NCBI GenBank assembly: GCA_028868455.1
Contig: JAGWUK010000028.1
Coordinates: 1-12,957, forward strand
Source: Burkholderiales bacterium
GTDB taxonomy: Bacteria; Pseudomonadota; Gammaproteobacteria; Burkholderiales; Burkholderiaceae_D
Reading direction: 5' to 3'
Length of the DNA: 12,957 nt
The translations under genes were made by a program, and so were the position numbers. Positions within the stretch are counted from its first letter, which is position 1. Every line of letters starts with the position of its first letter. The notes beneath the pieces were generated by a model that saw nothing but the letters and a program-made list of their open reading frames with translations, was not told the origin of the DNA and did no database searches. Of this stretch, positions 6,834 to 12,957 are shown in pieces.

Positions 6834-7424
6834 ATGATTGCGCCAACGGTGTTTTCTATCAGTATGAGTTGGAGTGACTGGCTGTCCATGTGGTTGCAGT
6901 ATCTGATGCTTTCTCTGCTGTCTATAGGTGGTGCTGTTTCTACTTTACCCGACATGCACCGCTACCTGGTGGATCAACAGCGATGGCTGACCGACGCACA
7001 ATTTAATGCCTCGGTGGCGATTGCACAGGCAGCGCCTGGCCCCAATGTTCTGTTCATTGCCTTGATGGGATGGAACGTGGGGGTGAATGCTGGCAGTATG
7101 TGGACCGGATTATTTGGCATGATCGTCGCCATGACGGGCATTTTATTGCCGAGTACCACGTTGACCTACGTTGCTGCGCGCTGGGGGCATGAGAACCGTG
7201 ATTTATTATCGGTGCGCAGTTTTAAACTTGGCATGGCTCCGATCGTGATTGGTTTGTTGTTGGCGACCGGCTGGATCATGGCCGCTTCACATAATTCTCC
7301 ATCCAAAGACTGGCCGCTGTGGGCGTTGACCGCGGCGTGTACACTGGTTGTCTGGCGCACACGCCTGCATTTGCTGTGGTTACTGGCCATTGGCGCGGTA
7401 CTTGGCGGTACCGGTCTTGTTTAA
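6834..7424 (+). CDS. chrA: Short chromate transporter ChrA, second half
   Basis: A 196-residue membrane protein starting at ATG 6834, 4 bases after the stop of the first half and in a different frame; ATG 6864 is a possible later start. It repeats the CHR domain pattern: SIGG at residues 30-33 in place of SFGG, an RWLTDAQF segment aligned with RWLTKEEF of the partner, and AAPGPN at 66-71. Hydrophobic helices then run to the C-terminus. The first half has a Q-I-M before PGPN and this one has Q-A-A, so the two are clearly diverged and not a recent duplication. By family knowledge both halves are needed for transport in short ChrA pairs. The gene ends 11 bases from the convergent DUF1501 gene. 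Confidence 0.88.
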   Translation: MIAPTVFSISMSWSDWLSMWLQYLMLSLLSIGGAVSTLPDMHRYLVDQQRWLTDAQFNASVAIAQAAPGPNVLFIALMGWNVGVNAGSMWTGLFGMIVAMTGILLPSTTLTYVAARWGHENRDLLSVRSFKLGMAPIVIGLLLATGWIMAASHNSPSKDWPLWALTAACTLVVWRTRLHLLWLLAIGAVLGGTGLV

Positions 7425-7436
7425 CCGGGCAGTACC
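7407..7436. terminator. Possible stem-loop between chrA and DUF1501 genes
   Basis: CCGGT (7411-7415) pairs with ACCGG (7424-7428) around an 8-base loop, and GGTA (7407-7410) pairs with TACC (7433-7436) across a 4-base bulge. It spans both stop codons. No T-run follows on either strand, so its terminator role is uncertain. Confidence 0.3.
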
Positions 7437-8836
7437 TAAACAAAGCCAAGATTGCGCGTAGCTTTATCAAAATTTGCCAGATTCGGTAACAGGCTCAGTA
7501 AATCGCTGTCAGAAACACCCATCCATTTTCCTAGCGTCGCTGCATATTGATCGACAGAAGTGGTTGGCAGCAGCCTTCCCTGACCCACGTCATCGAGACC
7601 GTCGCTGGCAACGATCGGTGCGGTGCCGTAATAGCGTTGACCGTTTACTGCACCACCAAGCATGAAATGCATACTGCCCCAGCCATGATCGGAGCCATCG
7701 TTATTTCCGCTCAGAGTACGACCAAAATCCGACGCGGTGAAACTGGTTACTTTATTTGCCACACCGAGTTCGATGTTGGCGTTGTAAAAAGCTGCGAGTG
7801 CATCAGCGACCGTCGTCAGTAACCCTGGATGGGTCGATAACAAGCCATCGTGCGTGTCAAAACCACCCATGGACACGAAGAAGACTTGCCGCTTTGCCCC
7901 TAACGTACCAGCACATGAAATCATGCGGGCAACCATTTTTAACTGAGCAGCGAGATCGTTATTTGCCGGAAAAGGCGTTGTGATTTCAGGTACACCAGCG
8001 AGCGCAGCAGTCAATACTGAGTTCGCATCAATAGATCGCTGATTGATCTTGTTGTATTCATTTTCAAAAAGATTCGTGCGCGCTTGCGTGACCAAGGTTT
8101 GCAATGCTGCCGAGCAGGCGGAAGAACCAAACAATGGCGCCTGTAAGCCTGCCAGCGGCACAGAACCGTTGGTTGATACTTGGTACTGCACGGCGGTATT
8201 TCCGGATAAGTACACCGCGTTTCCAGATACGTTGACACAGGTAAAGGTTGCGTTGCCGTTTCCTGATTCAAACAAATCGCCCATGCGACCACCCCAACCC
8301 GATGTTGCGCCTTCCGGTGCGGAGGATTGCCAGACAGATTGCTGATCGTTATGGGAAAATAATTTTGGCGGCAAAGCGACAGTTTTACTGGTGTACTGCT
8401 GTTTGGTGGTTGGTTGTATCAGTGTTCCGACATTGAGCAATACGCCCATGCGGCCGGCATTGAATATAGGCAGCAAAGGCGCCAGTTCTGGCGCAAGTGC
8501 ATACTGATGACTGACACCAGAACGATCGACAGGCGCTGCGACAGGGTTCAGGGCAGTCGCATTCAGATTATCTCTGGCATATGCCAGGGTTGGCCGCAGT
8601 TGATAGTAGGCGTTGTAATTGTTGATATCGTAAGGCACAAGGGTATTGCCGTAGTCGTTTCCCCCATACAAAAAAACGCAGACTATCGCTTTATAGTCAT
8701 CGGCATTGGCCGCCGATGCCTCAGCCATTGCGGCCAGATTTAATGCCCATGGCGTGGCAACTCCGGCGATTGACAGAGCAGATGCACGTTGTAAAAAAGC
8801 GCGGCGCGAGGCATTGATGTTTGTCAGGATGGTCAT
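7436..8836 (-). CDS. DUF1501 protein, Tat-exported
   Basis: A 466-residue protein from ATG 8836. Its ribosome site AAGGGG overlaps the stop codon of the DUF1800 gene, so translation is probably coupled. The N-terminus carries a twin-arginine signal: SRRAFL at residues 10-15, then a hydrophobic stretch and an Ala-rich region before the mature start near residue 40. The body has the DUF1501 pattern in order: FLYGGNDYGNTLVPYD, KLFSHNDQQSVWQ, GWGGRMGD, GGFDTHDG, then SDFGRT with SDHGWGSMHFMLGG, and near the end VDQYAATLGKWMG. DUF1501 belongs to the alkaline-phosphatase/sulfatase-like superfamily, and the D-T-H and D-H-G motifs look like metal ligands, so a periplasmic metal-dependent hydrolase is plausible. 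The true substrate is unknown in the family. Full length and no damage seen. Confidence 0.92.
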   Translation of the reverse strand: MTILTNINASRRAFLQRASALSIAGVATPWALNLAAMAEASAANADDYKAIVCVFLYGGNDYGNTLVPYDINNYNAYYQLRPTLAYARDNLNATALNPVAAPVDRSGVSHQYALAPELAPLLPIFNAGRMGVLLNVGTLIQPTTKQQYTSKTVALPPKLFSHNDQQSVWQSSAPEGATSGWGGRMGDLFESGNGNATFTCVNVSGNAVYLSGNTAVQYQVSTNGSVPLAGLQAPLFGSSACSAALQTLVTQARTNLFENEYNKINQRSIDANSVLTAALAGVPEITTPFPANNDLAAQLKMVARMISCAGTLGAKRQVFFVSMGGFDTHDGLLSTHPGLLTTVADALAAFYNANIELGVANKVTSFTASDFGRTLSGNNDGSDHGWGSMHFMLGGAVNGQRYYGTAPIVASDGLDDVGQGRLLPTTSVDQYAATLGKWMGVSDSDLLSLLPNLANFDKATRNLGFV

Positions 8837-8846
8837 GAATTGCCCC

Positions 8847-10607
8847 TTATTTCAAAACGATGAATTCTGGTGCGGCCAACACCAGCGTCAATGCCGCGTA
8901 AATACGATTATTGCGACGCGCGTCGGTGCCGCTTGGCATGGTGCCGACGGCGTTGCGTAAGTTGAACAGCGTCGCTTCGCTCAACTGTCCTGCCGCTAAT
9001 ACGGTATTGATTTCATTTAACAAGGCAGTTGCATCGTCGGCCAGTACCGATAAGGAGCTGTAATCGGGTTTTAAGTCGCCGATACCCTTGCTAACGATGC
9101 GCTGCATGAAGTTGACATAACCCACGACGGAGGATTCGTTGGCGAGCTGAAATTCCGGTGCAACCAGATGTGCTGTTGCTATTCCCGTGTTTGGAGGAAC
9201 GTAGCCGGGGCGGAAGAAATTGAATACCGATGGCGAGCGTGACGGGCTTTGTCCCAAGCGCGTTGCCGGGTCGGATGTGTTGCCGATACTCCAGGCATCG
9301 CTGGGGGAGCTTACGTTGTAAGCGCGCGCCCAGGCGATAAAGCGCAACATCGGTTCACGTAACTTACCGGTCTGCACATTGCTTGTCGAATTAATTTGAT
9401 TGCGCGCTTCGCTGTCGAGCAAAATGGCGGTGATCACTGCCTGTAAATTTCCCTTCACATTTTTTCCGTCATTATTGAAAATATTTGCCACGCGCGTCAC
9501 GTACGCAGCGGACGGATTGCTTGTGACGAGACGTTGTATCAATTGTTTGCTGATAAAAGGTGCGACGTTGGGGTGTGAAAAAATAATATCCAATGCCGCG
9601 TTCAGAGAATCGGTGCCATTCAGACCTGCTGGCACAGTGGAGCCCAGAAAACTGGAGGCGCCTGTTTCGTGCCGGGACGCAACCTGTATCATCGGACGAC
9701 GCATGAAATCCGGCGTGTTGGCCTTGCCGCCAGCTAAATCGAAATCCCAGCCAGTGAATATCCTGGCCAGTCCGGTGATGTCATCGAGGGAATAGGTTTC
9801 CTGTGCTACGCCATTAATCAGTTTAGGTGTACCGTCTATGTTCAGTTGCAATAATCCTATGCTGAATAGTTGCATGATTTCGCGGGCGTAATTTTCATCC
9901 GGCAATGCACCTGTTTTCGGATCGTATTTCGTATTGCCGCGAAACGTCAGATATTCGCCCATCGCCGGGCTGGTGGAAACCAGACCCAGCAGAGTGCGGT
10001 AGTTAGCAAAGCAATTTGCTTCCAGCATGTCCAGAAATGCCGCGCCAGCAAAGGCTTTCCACCCGCCGCCAATCAGACCGTCAATTGCCACGACGATAAT
10101 TTCTGACAAGGCCAGCGTGATTCTTTGTCGCAAAGTATCGGGGGCCGAAATCAGTTTTTTCCATGCGCAAGAATCAAAACCGGCCTGCGAATTGCGGTAA
10201 CTGAGTGCGTCATAACCGTGTGCCACCAGCCAATCCCAGCGACTGGTGGAAAGTGGCATGCTAAATTGATCGCTTAGCCAGCCTGCATAGCCCAATGCCT
10301 GAACCCGACTGATTTCAGCACGGTTAGCCCCCATTGATGCTTGCGCCAGAAAGCGCGATGCGTCGATGTCGGAAATCGGAGCAGCATTTAGTGCAGGCGG
10401 CGCGGCAGCAATCTGGTTCGTGTCGACTTGACCCGATGCACTTTGCACCGACGTACCGCCACCACACGCGGACAGTACGGCAGCCGCAGTGACAGCGGCT
10501 GACCAGGAAATGCGCTGCTTATCGATGATGTCTGCCGTATGTTCTGCCGACACCGAACTTTGCTCGCAAGACGGTGTCAATACGATATTGTCATTGCTAT
10601 CACTCAT
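8847..10607 (-). CDS. DUF1800 protein with lipobox-like N-terminus
   Basis: A 586-residue protein from ATG 10607, with AGGA 7 bases upstream (ACAGGAACAGATC before the ATG). DUF1800 signatures in order: SRFLAQASMG with GYAGWLSDQF near residues 85-115, then DENYAREIMQLFSIGLL, then ITGLARIFTGWDF, then the C-terminal SPSVFNFFRPGYVPP and VAPEFQL. These proteins nearly always sit next to a DUF1501 gene, as here, where the partner starts 10 bases after this stop. The N-terminus is odd: a hydrophobic run ends in LSAC (45-48) followed by GGG, like a lipoprotein signal, but 32 polar residues precede it. Either it is exported as a lipoprotein with an unusually long n-region or the segment is an N-terminal anchor. 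The biochemical function of DUF1800 is unknown. Confidence 0.92.
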   Translation of the reverse strand: MSDSNDNIVLTPSCEQSSVSAEHTADIIDKQRISWSAAVTAAAVLSACGGGTSVQSASGQVDTNQIAAAPPALNAAPISDIDASRFLAQASMGANRAEISRVQALGYAGWLSDQFSMPLSTSRWDWLVAHGYDALSYRNSQAGFDSCAWKKLISAPDTLRQRITLALSEIIVVAIDGLIGGGWKAFAGAAFLDMLEANCFANYRTLLGLVSTSPAMGEYLTFRGNTKYDPKTGALPDENYAREIMQLFSIGLLQLNIDGTPKLINGVAQETYSLDDITGLARIFTGWDFDLAGGKANTPDFMRRPMIQVASRHETGASSFLGSTVPAGLNGTDSLNAALDIIFSHPNVAPFISKQLIQRLVTSNPSAAYVTRVANIFNNDGKNVKGNLQAVITAILLDSEARNQINSTSNVQTGKLREPMLRFIAWARAYNVSSPSDAWSIGNTSDPATRLGQSPSRSPSVFNFFRPGYVPPNTGIATAHLVAPEFQLANESSVVGYVNFMQRIVSKGIGDLKPDYSSLSVLADDATALLNEINTVLAAGQLSEATLFNLRNAVGTMPSGTDARRNNRIYAALTLVLAAPEFIVLK

Positions 10608-10686
10608 GATCTGTTCCTGTGTGTGGAGAATGATTCAGAACCGTTTTCAAAGACTATTTCTGAACATTAGTAGATCAGTGCAAAGC

Positions 10687-10699
10687 TTCCAAGTTGGAA
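10687..10699. repeat. Palindrome, possible operator
   Basis: TTCCAA and TTGGAA form a perfect inverted repeat around a single G. It lies about 90 bases upstream of the DUF1800 start. Its position and symmetry fit a dimeric regulator site, but one copy is weak evidence. Confidence 0.25.
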
Positions 10700-10766
10700 T
10701 ATGTAAGCATTTGTCAGAAGATGTGAAGCGTTGAATCGAGAATCTAGGTCAACCGGGAAGGGGCTG

Positions 10767-10789
10767 AACTTTCCTCACTCTGGAAAGTT
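10767..10789. repeat. Inverted repeat with 8-base arms
   Basis: AACTTTCC and GGAAAGTT are perfectly complementary around the loop TCACTCT. It is AT-rich and followed by TTATG on the plus strand, so it is a poor terminator; an operator or a leader hairpin is as likely. Confidence 0.35.
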
Positions 10790-10964
10790 TTATGTGTTTT
10801 CTGGCAAGCAATGACTGTGCGCGTATACCTTTTGTTACATCATTCAGCTATGGCAAAATATGCAGATTCGATCTGATATTGCGGACGCTAATCTTTGTTA
10901 CAGGTGGTAAGCAAAGTTTAAGGTATGCTTGCCAGCTTAAAATTCGTCTAACCCTGACCATTCC

Positions 10965-11801
10965 ATGAAGTTGAGCATAGAAGCACCCGAAAATGAAGTA
11001 GCCCTGCCGGGAGAGGTGCACGTGCACATACGATTTCGCCCGGCGAATTTCGTTGGCATTCTTTTGGTGTTGCTCATCCATGCTCTGTTGCTGTACTTTT
11101 TGTTGAATATGCATCCGGTCAGAAAGAAAGGTGATAACGGTGGCCCGCAAAACCCGATTTTCCTGATCCTGGATAAAACCAATATTGCCAAGTTGGCAGT
11201 TCCGGAAGCGAAGAAAAGCGTGGTCAAACCTGCGCATACGGTGCGTAGACATAAAGCGCCTGCTCCGCCCGTCGTTGCGAAAGAAGCGATCGTGGTGCCA
11301 CCGGTTACGCCGCCGGTAGCTGAAACGGCGCCAGCGATGGACATGATGAGCATGCTGCAGGCGGCGCGCGAGCGCCGTCGTGCGGCGGAGGCTGAGGCAT
11401 CAAGAGAAAATGAAAGCGCCGAGCAAGCCAGCCGCGGCATGAGTCCGCAAGAAGTGGCCGAGGCCAATGTCCGTCATAGTATGCAACGTGCTGCCGGGCG
11501 CGATGGAACGAATGGCGTATTTGAGGTGTTGAGCAAAAGCACCCGCATGGCAACATTTTCGTTCCGTGGATGGAATCCGAATTCGAACAATCGCTGGAAG
11601 CAGGTTATCGAAGTCGATGCCGGTCTTGGCGGCAATGTTGAACTTGCCATCGTGCGCCGGATGATAGAACTGATACGTACCCACTATCAGGGCAATTTCA
11701 ACTGGGAATCACGTCGCCTGGGGCGCGTGATTACCTTGTCTGCCAGACCTCAGGACAGCGCGGAACTGGAAGCTTTCATGATGAAAGAGTTTTTTGGTTA
11801 G
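10965..11801 (+). CDS. TonB/TolA-like single-span inner-membrane protein
   Basis: A 278-residue protein starting at ATG 10965, the only start between an upstream in-frame stop at 10938 and the conserved body; no ribosome site is obvious. A short cytoplasmic part (1-27) precedes one transmembrane helix (about 28-47, FVGILLVLLIHALLLYFLL). Then comes a basic segment, a Pro/Ala/Val-rich stretch (near 90-125, KAPAPPVVAKEA and VVPPVTPPVAE) and an Ala/Arg/Glu-rich helix (about 128-155). A folded C-terminal domain follows from about 185, starting FSFRGWNPNSNNRWKQVIEV. This order matches TonB and TolA: N-terminal anchor, periplasm-spanning linker, C-terminal interaction domain. The C-terminal domain lacks the usual TonB YP motif, and I do not recognise its family. 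No exbB/exbD or tolQ/tolR gene lies beside it. The architecture is secure; the function is inferred. Confidence 0.75.
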   Translation: MKLSIEAPENEVALPGEVHVHIRFRPANFVGILLVLLIHALLLYFLLNMHPVRKKGDNGGPQNPIFLILDKTNIAKLAVPEAKKSVVKPAHTVRRHKAPAPPVVAKEAIVVPPVTPPVAETAPAMDMMSMLQAARERRRAAEAEASRENESAEQASRGMSPQEVAEANVRHSMQRAAGRDGTNGVFEVLSKSTRMATFSFRGWNPNSNNRWKQVIEVDAGLGGNVELAIVRRMIELIRTHYQGNFNWESRRLGRVITLSARPQDSAELEAFMMKEFFG

Positions 11802-11802
11802 A

Positions 11803-11821
11803 CAACGCCGAATCAGCGTTG
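11803..11821. terminator. Possible stem-loop between the TonB-like and DUF2917 genes
   Basis: CAACGC (11803-11808) and GCGTTG (11816-11821) pair around a 7-base loop, between the stop codons of two convergent genes. No T-tract follows on either strand. A bidirectional terminator is possible but weak. Confidence 0.3.
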
Positions 11822-12148
11822 AATATCACCAGCCTGCCTGGCTTGTCCCGGTCGCCATTTTTCTTTCCAGAGATTGAGCCAGCTGATAACTTGCGCTGCG
11901 ACGGTATTGCGTGCGATGTGCAGATAACGTATCTCGCTTGAGCGTAGTGCCTGCAACTGCACCCATCCGCTACGTTGCATCGTATAAATTTCTCCCCCGT
12001 TGATCCGCACATCACCGGCGATCATCGTCATATCGATGAATGCCGGTGACATAAGCAATTTTACCGAGCCGCTTTGTAAATAAAACGAACTGCCAGCGTC
12101 AACGTGGCAATACCAGATCTGGTCTTTGGAAAGTGTGATGAGTTGCAT
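11813..12148 (-). CDS. DUF2917-like small protein
   Basis: A 111-residue soluble protein. I start it at ATG 12148 because AGGAG lies 7 bases upstream; the in-frame start at 12184 would place that site inside the gene. The sequence has the DUF2917 pattern: an N-terminal LITLSKDQIWY strand, then a G-S-V-K-L core, a DMTMIAGDVRI segment and a VQLQALRSSEI strand, which suggests a cupin-like beta fold. The tail (SWLNLWKEKWRPGQARQAG) is basic and probably disordered. The function is unknown. It lies divergent from a MocR-type regulator, a pairing I recall from other Burkholderiales, and shares a 180-base control region with it. The family call is moderate. Confidence 0.65.
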   Translation of the reverse strand: MQLITLSKDQIWYCHVDAGSSFYLQSGSVKLLMSPAFIDMTMIAGDVRINGGEIYTMQRSGWVQLQALRSSEIRYLHIARNTVAAQVISWLNLWKEKWRPGQARQAGDIQR

Positions 12149-12224
12149 CTCGTTGCTCCTGTTGGTGGCGTAGGCGACCAGCACAGCTTAGATGTCACTC
12201 CATGGATGAAACAGACACAAAAAT

Positions 12225-12252
12225 AGTTTATCTGTATCGTATCAATAATCAA
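12225..12252 (-). promoter_or_regulatory. Candidate promoter of the DUF2917 gene
   Basis: Read on the minus strand, TTGATT (12247-12252) and TAAACT (12225-12230) are 16 bases apart. The CTGTATC box at 12232-12238 lies in the spacer, where a bound regulator would block RNA polymerase. This is by eye only. Confidence 0.3.
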
Positions 12253-12300
12253 ATTTTGATTCTGTTATCGTAGAAATCCTGCAAAACTGTATCTGTTCTG
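12232..12300 (+). promoter_or_regulatory. CTGTATC direct repeats and AT palindrome, probable MocR operators
   Basis: CTGTATC occurs at 12232-12238 and 12287-12293, and a one-base variant CTGTTATC at 12262-12269; the second copy runs into TGTTCTG. All face the same way, toward the regulator gene. A perfect AT-rich inverted repeat, AATCAAA-T-TTTGATT (12247-12261), lies between the first two. MocR-type regulators are known to bind direct repeats in their own divergent promoters, so autoregulation is likely. Confidence 0.45.
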
Positions 12301-12328
12301 TTTTTGCGACACAAAGGATTATTCATTT

Positions 12329-12957
12329 ATGTCAAGCCAACCACTCTATCGGCAACTTGCCGAACACTATCTGGGTGCCATTCGTAACGGTACGCTGGCG
12401 GTCAATGACCGTATGCCATCCGTACGCAAGCTGATGCATATTCATGAAGTGAGTCTGTCGACCGCTTTGCAATTGTGTCGGTATCTGGAAATGGAGGGCT
12501 GGCTGGAGGCGCGTCCGCGATCCGGCTATTTTGTGCGGCAACCACGCCGTGTGAAACTGGTACCGGCTCAGGAACCCAAGCTGGCGACCAGAATTGATCC
12601 GGCGCAGTTTGTCGGCATACATGAACGTGTCTCATCGGTCATTGCTCAGGGCCAGCGCCGCGTCAAAATCAATCTGGCAAGGGCGACTGGCGAACCTGCC
12701 TTGTATCCACACCAGCAATTGCGCACTCTGGCTGCGGCGACCCTCAGGAAATATCCCATGTTGCTGACCAAGGCCATTTCTCCGGGAGGGAACCGTGAAC
12801 TGAAATCGGTGCTGGCCAAACGGGCTCTTGATGTCGGTATCAGCACGACGGCAGAAGAAGTTGTGATTACCAATGGTTGCATTGAGGCTTTGAATCTGGC
12901 ATTGCGCGCCGTCGCCAATGCCGGTGATGTGATCGCTGTGGAGTCTCCCACGTTTTA
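12329..12957 (+). CDS. GntR/MocR-type PLP-dependent regulator (5' part)
   Basis: The frame opens at ATG 12329 with AAAGGA about 10 bases upstream and runs off the window after 209 codons. Residues about 5-72 form a GntR-type winged helix (RMPSVRKLMHIHEVSLSTAL, then YLEMEGWLEARPRSGYFV). A linker of about 35 residues follows. The aminotransferase fold-type I domain then begins with NLARATGEPALYPHQQLRTL, then ISPGGNRELKSVLAKR, and TNGCIEALNLALRAVANAGDVIAVESPTF. The PLP lysine would lie further downstream and cannot be checked. MocR-type proteins use PLP or an adduct as effector to control vitamin B6, GABA, taurine or amino-acid genes. The target here is unknown; the divergent DUF2917 gene and its own gene are the natural candidates, given the repeats between them. 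Confidence 0.9.
   Translation, partial: MSSQPLYRQLAEHYLGAIRNGTLAVNDRMPSVRKLMHIHEVSLSTALQLCRYLEMEGWLEARPRSGYFVRQPRRVKLVPAQEPKLATRIDPAQFVGIHERVSSVIAQGQRRVKINLARATGEPALYPHQQLRTLAAATLRKYPMLLTKAISPGGNRELKSVLAKRALDVGISTTAEEVVITNGCIEALNLALRAVANAGDVIAVESPTF

Larger units (their letters stand above)
10608..10964. other. Divergent intergenic region
   Basis: These 357 bases separate the DUF1800 gene (-) from the TonB-like gene (+). No ORF is convincing. Two inverted repeats stand out: TTCCAA-G-TTGGAA (10687-10699), and AACTTTCC/GGAAAGTT with a 7-base loop (10767-10789). I see no convincing -35/-10 pair for either gene by eye, and no ribosome site at the ATG 10965. Confidence 0.5.

Noticed and set aside
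6257..7424. The two ChrA genes as one gene broken by a frameshift.
   Set aside because: Each half has its own start, a complete CHR domain and its own PGPN motif, with a 4-base spacer. Short ChrA pairs of this size are a known natural form.
10848..11467. Minus-strand frames of 134 and 176 codons over the TonB-like gene.
   Set aside because: They are antisense to a gene with clear domain layout, lack family patterns, and look like mirror frames of its Ala- and Pro-rich codons.

Overview
The window looks like an ordinary chromosomal stretch from a betaproteobacterium. Family content and style point to the Burkholderiales, possibly an Oxalobacteraceae relative such as Herminiimonas or Janthinobacterium. 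That placement rests on GC close to half by eye, a Sel1 protein, a DUF1800/DUF1501 pair, a short ChrA pair and a MocR/DUF2917 pair; nothing in the sequence proves the genus. I see no rRNA, tRNA, CRISPR array, insertion sequence or integrase. The only phage-related sign is a lone CII-like regulator.

Layout from left to right: (1) bases 1-1173 (+), the 3' end of a GGDEF-EAL cyclic-di-GMP enzyme, ending 2 bases from a convergent exported Sel1-repeat protein (1176-1949, -). (2) 2122-3030 (+), a protein made of two methylglyoxal-synthase-like domains in tandem, the first with its catalytic residues lost and the second with them kept. (3) A three-gene minus-strand group: an exported, membrane-anchored Gly/Ser-rich protein (4749-5555), a DUF2491/YjfK-like protein (3936-4745) and a long coiled-coil protein (3017-3799) that overlaps the end of the methylglyoxal-synthase-like gene by 14 bases. 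It resembles the yjfJK-type envelope-stress neighbourhoods that centre on PspA-like proteins. (4) 5672-7424 (+), a phage CII-like regulator followed by chromate transporter ChrA split into two adjacent short genes. (5) 7436-10607 (-), a translationally linked DUF1800 then DUF1501 pair, with a lipobox-like and a Tat signal respectively. (6) A 357-base divergent intergenic region, then a TonB/TolA-like inner-membrane protein (10965-11801, +). (7) A DUF2917 protein (11813-12148, -) divergent from a GntR/MocR-type PLP-dependent regulator (12329 to the window end, +), with repeated CTGTATC boxes between them.

The window reads as several small independent units rather than one pathway. Recurrent themes are the cell envelope (Sel1, DUF2491 group, DUF1800/DUF1501, TonB-like protein, ChrA) and regulation. 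All four convergent junctions are very tight (11 bases of gap down to a 14-base overlap). Each has an inverted repeat nearby but no U-tract, so classical intrinsic terminators appear to be missing. The most unusual item is the tandem methylglyoxal-synthase-like protein.
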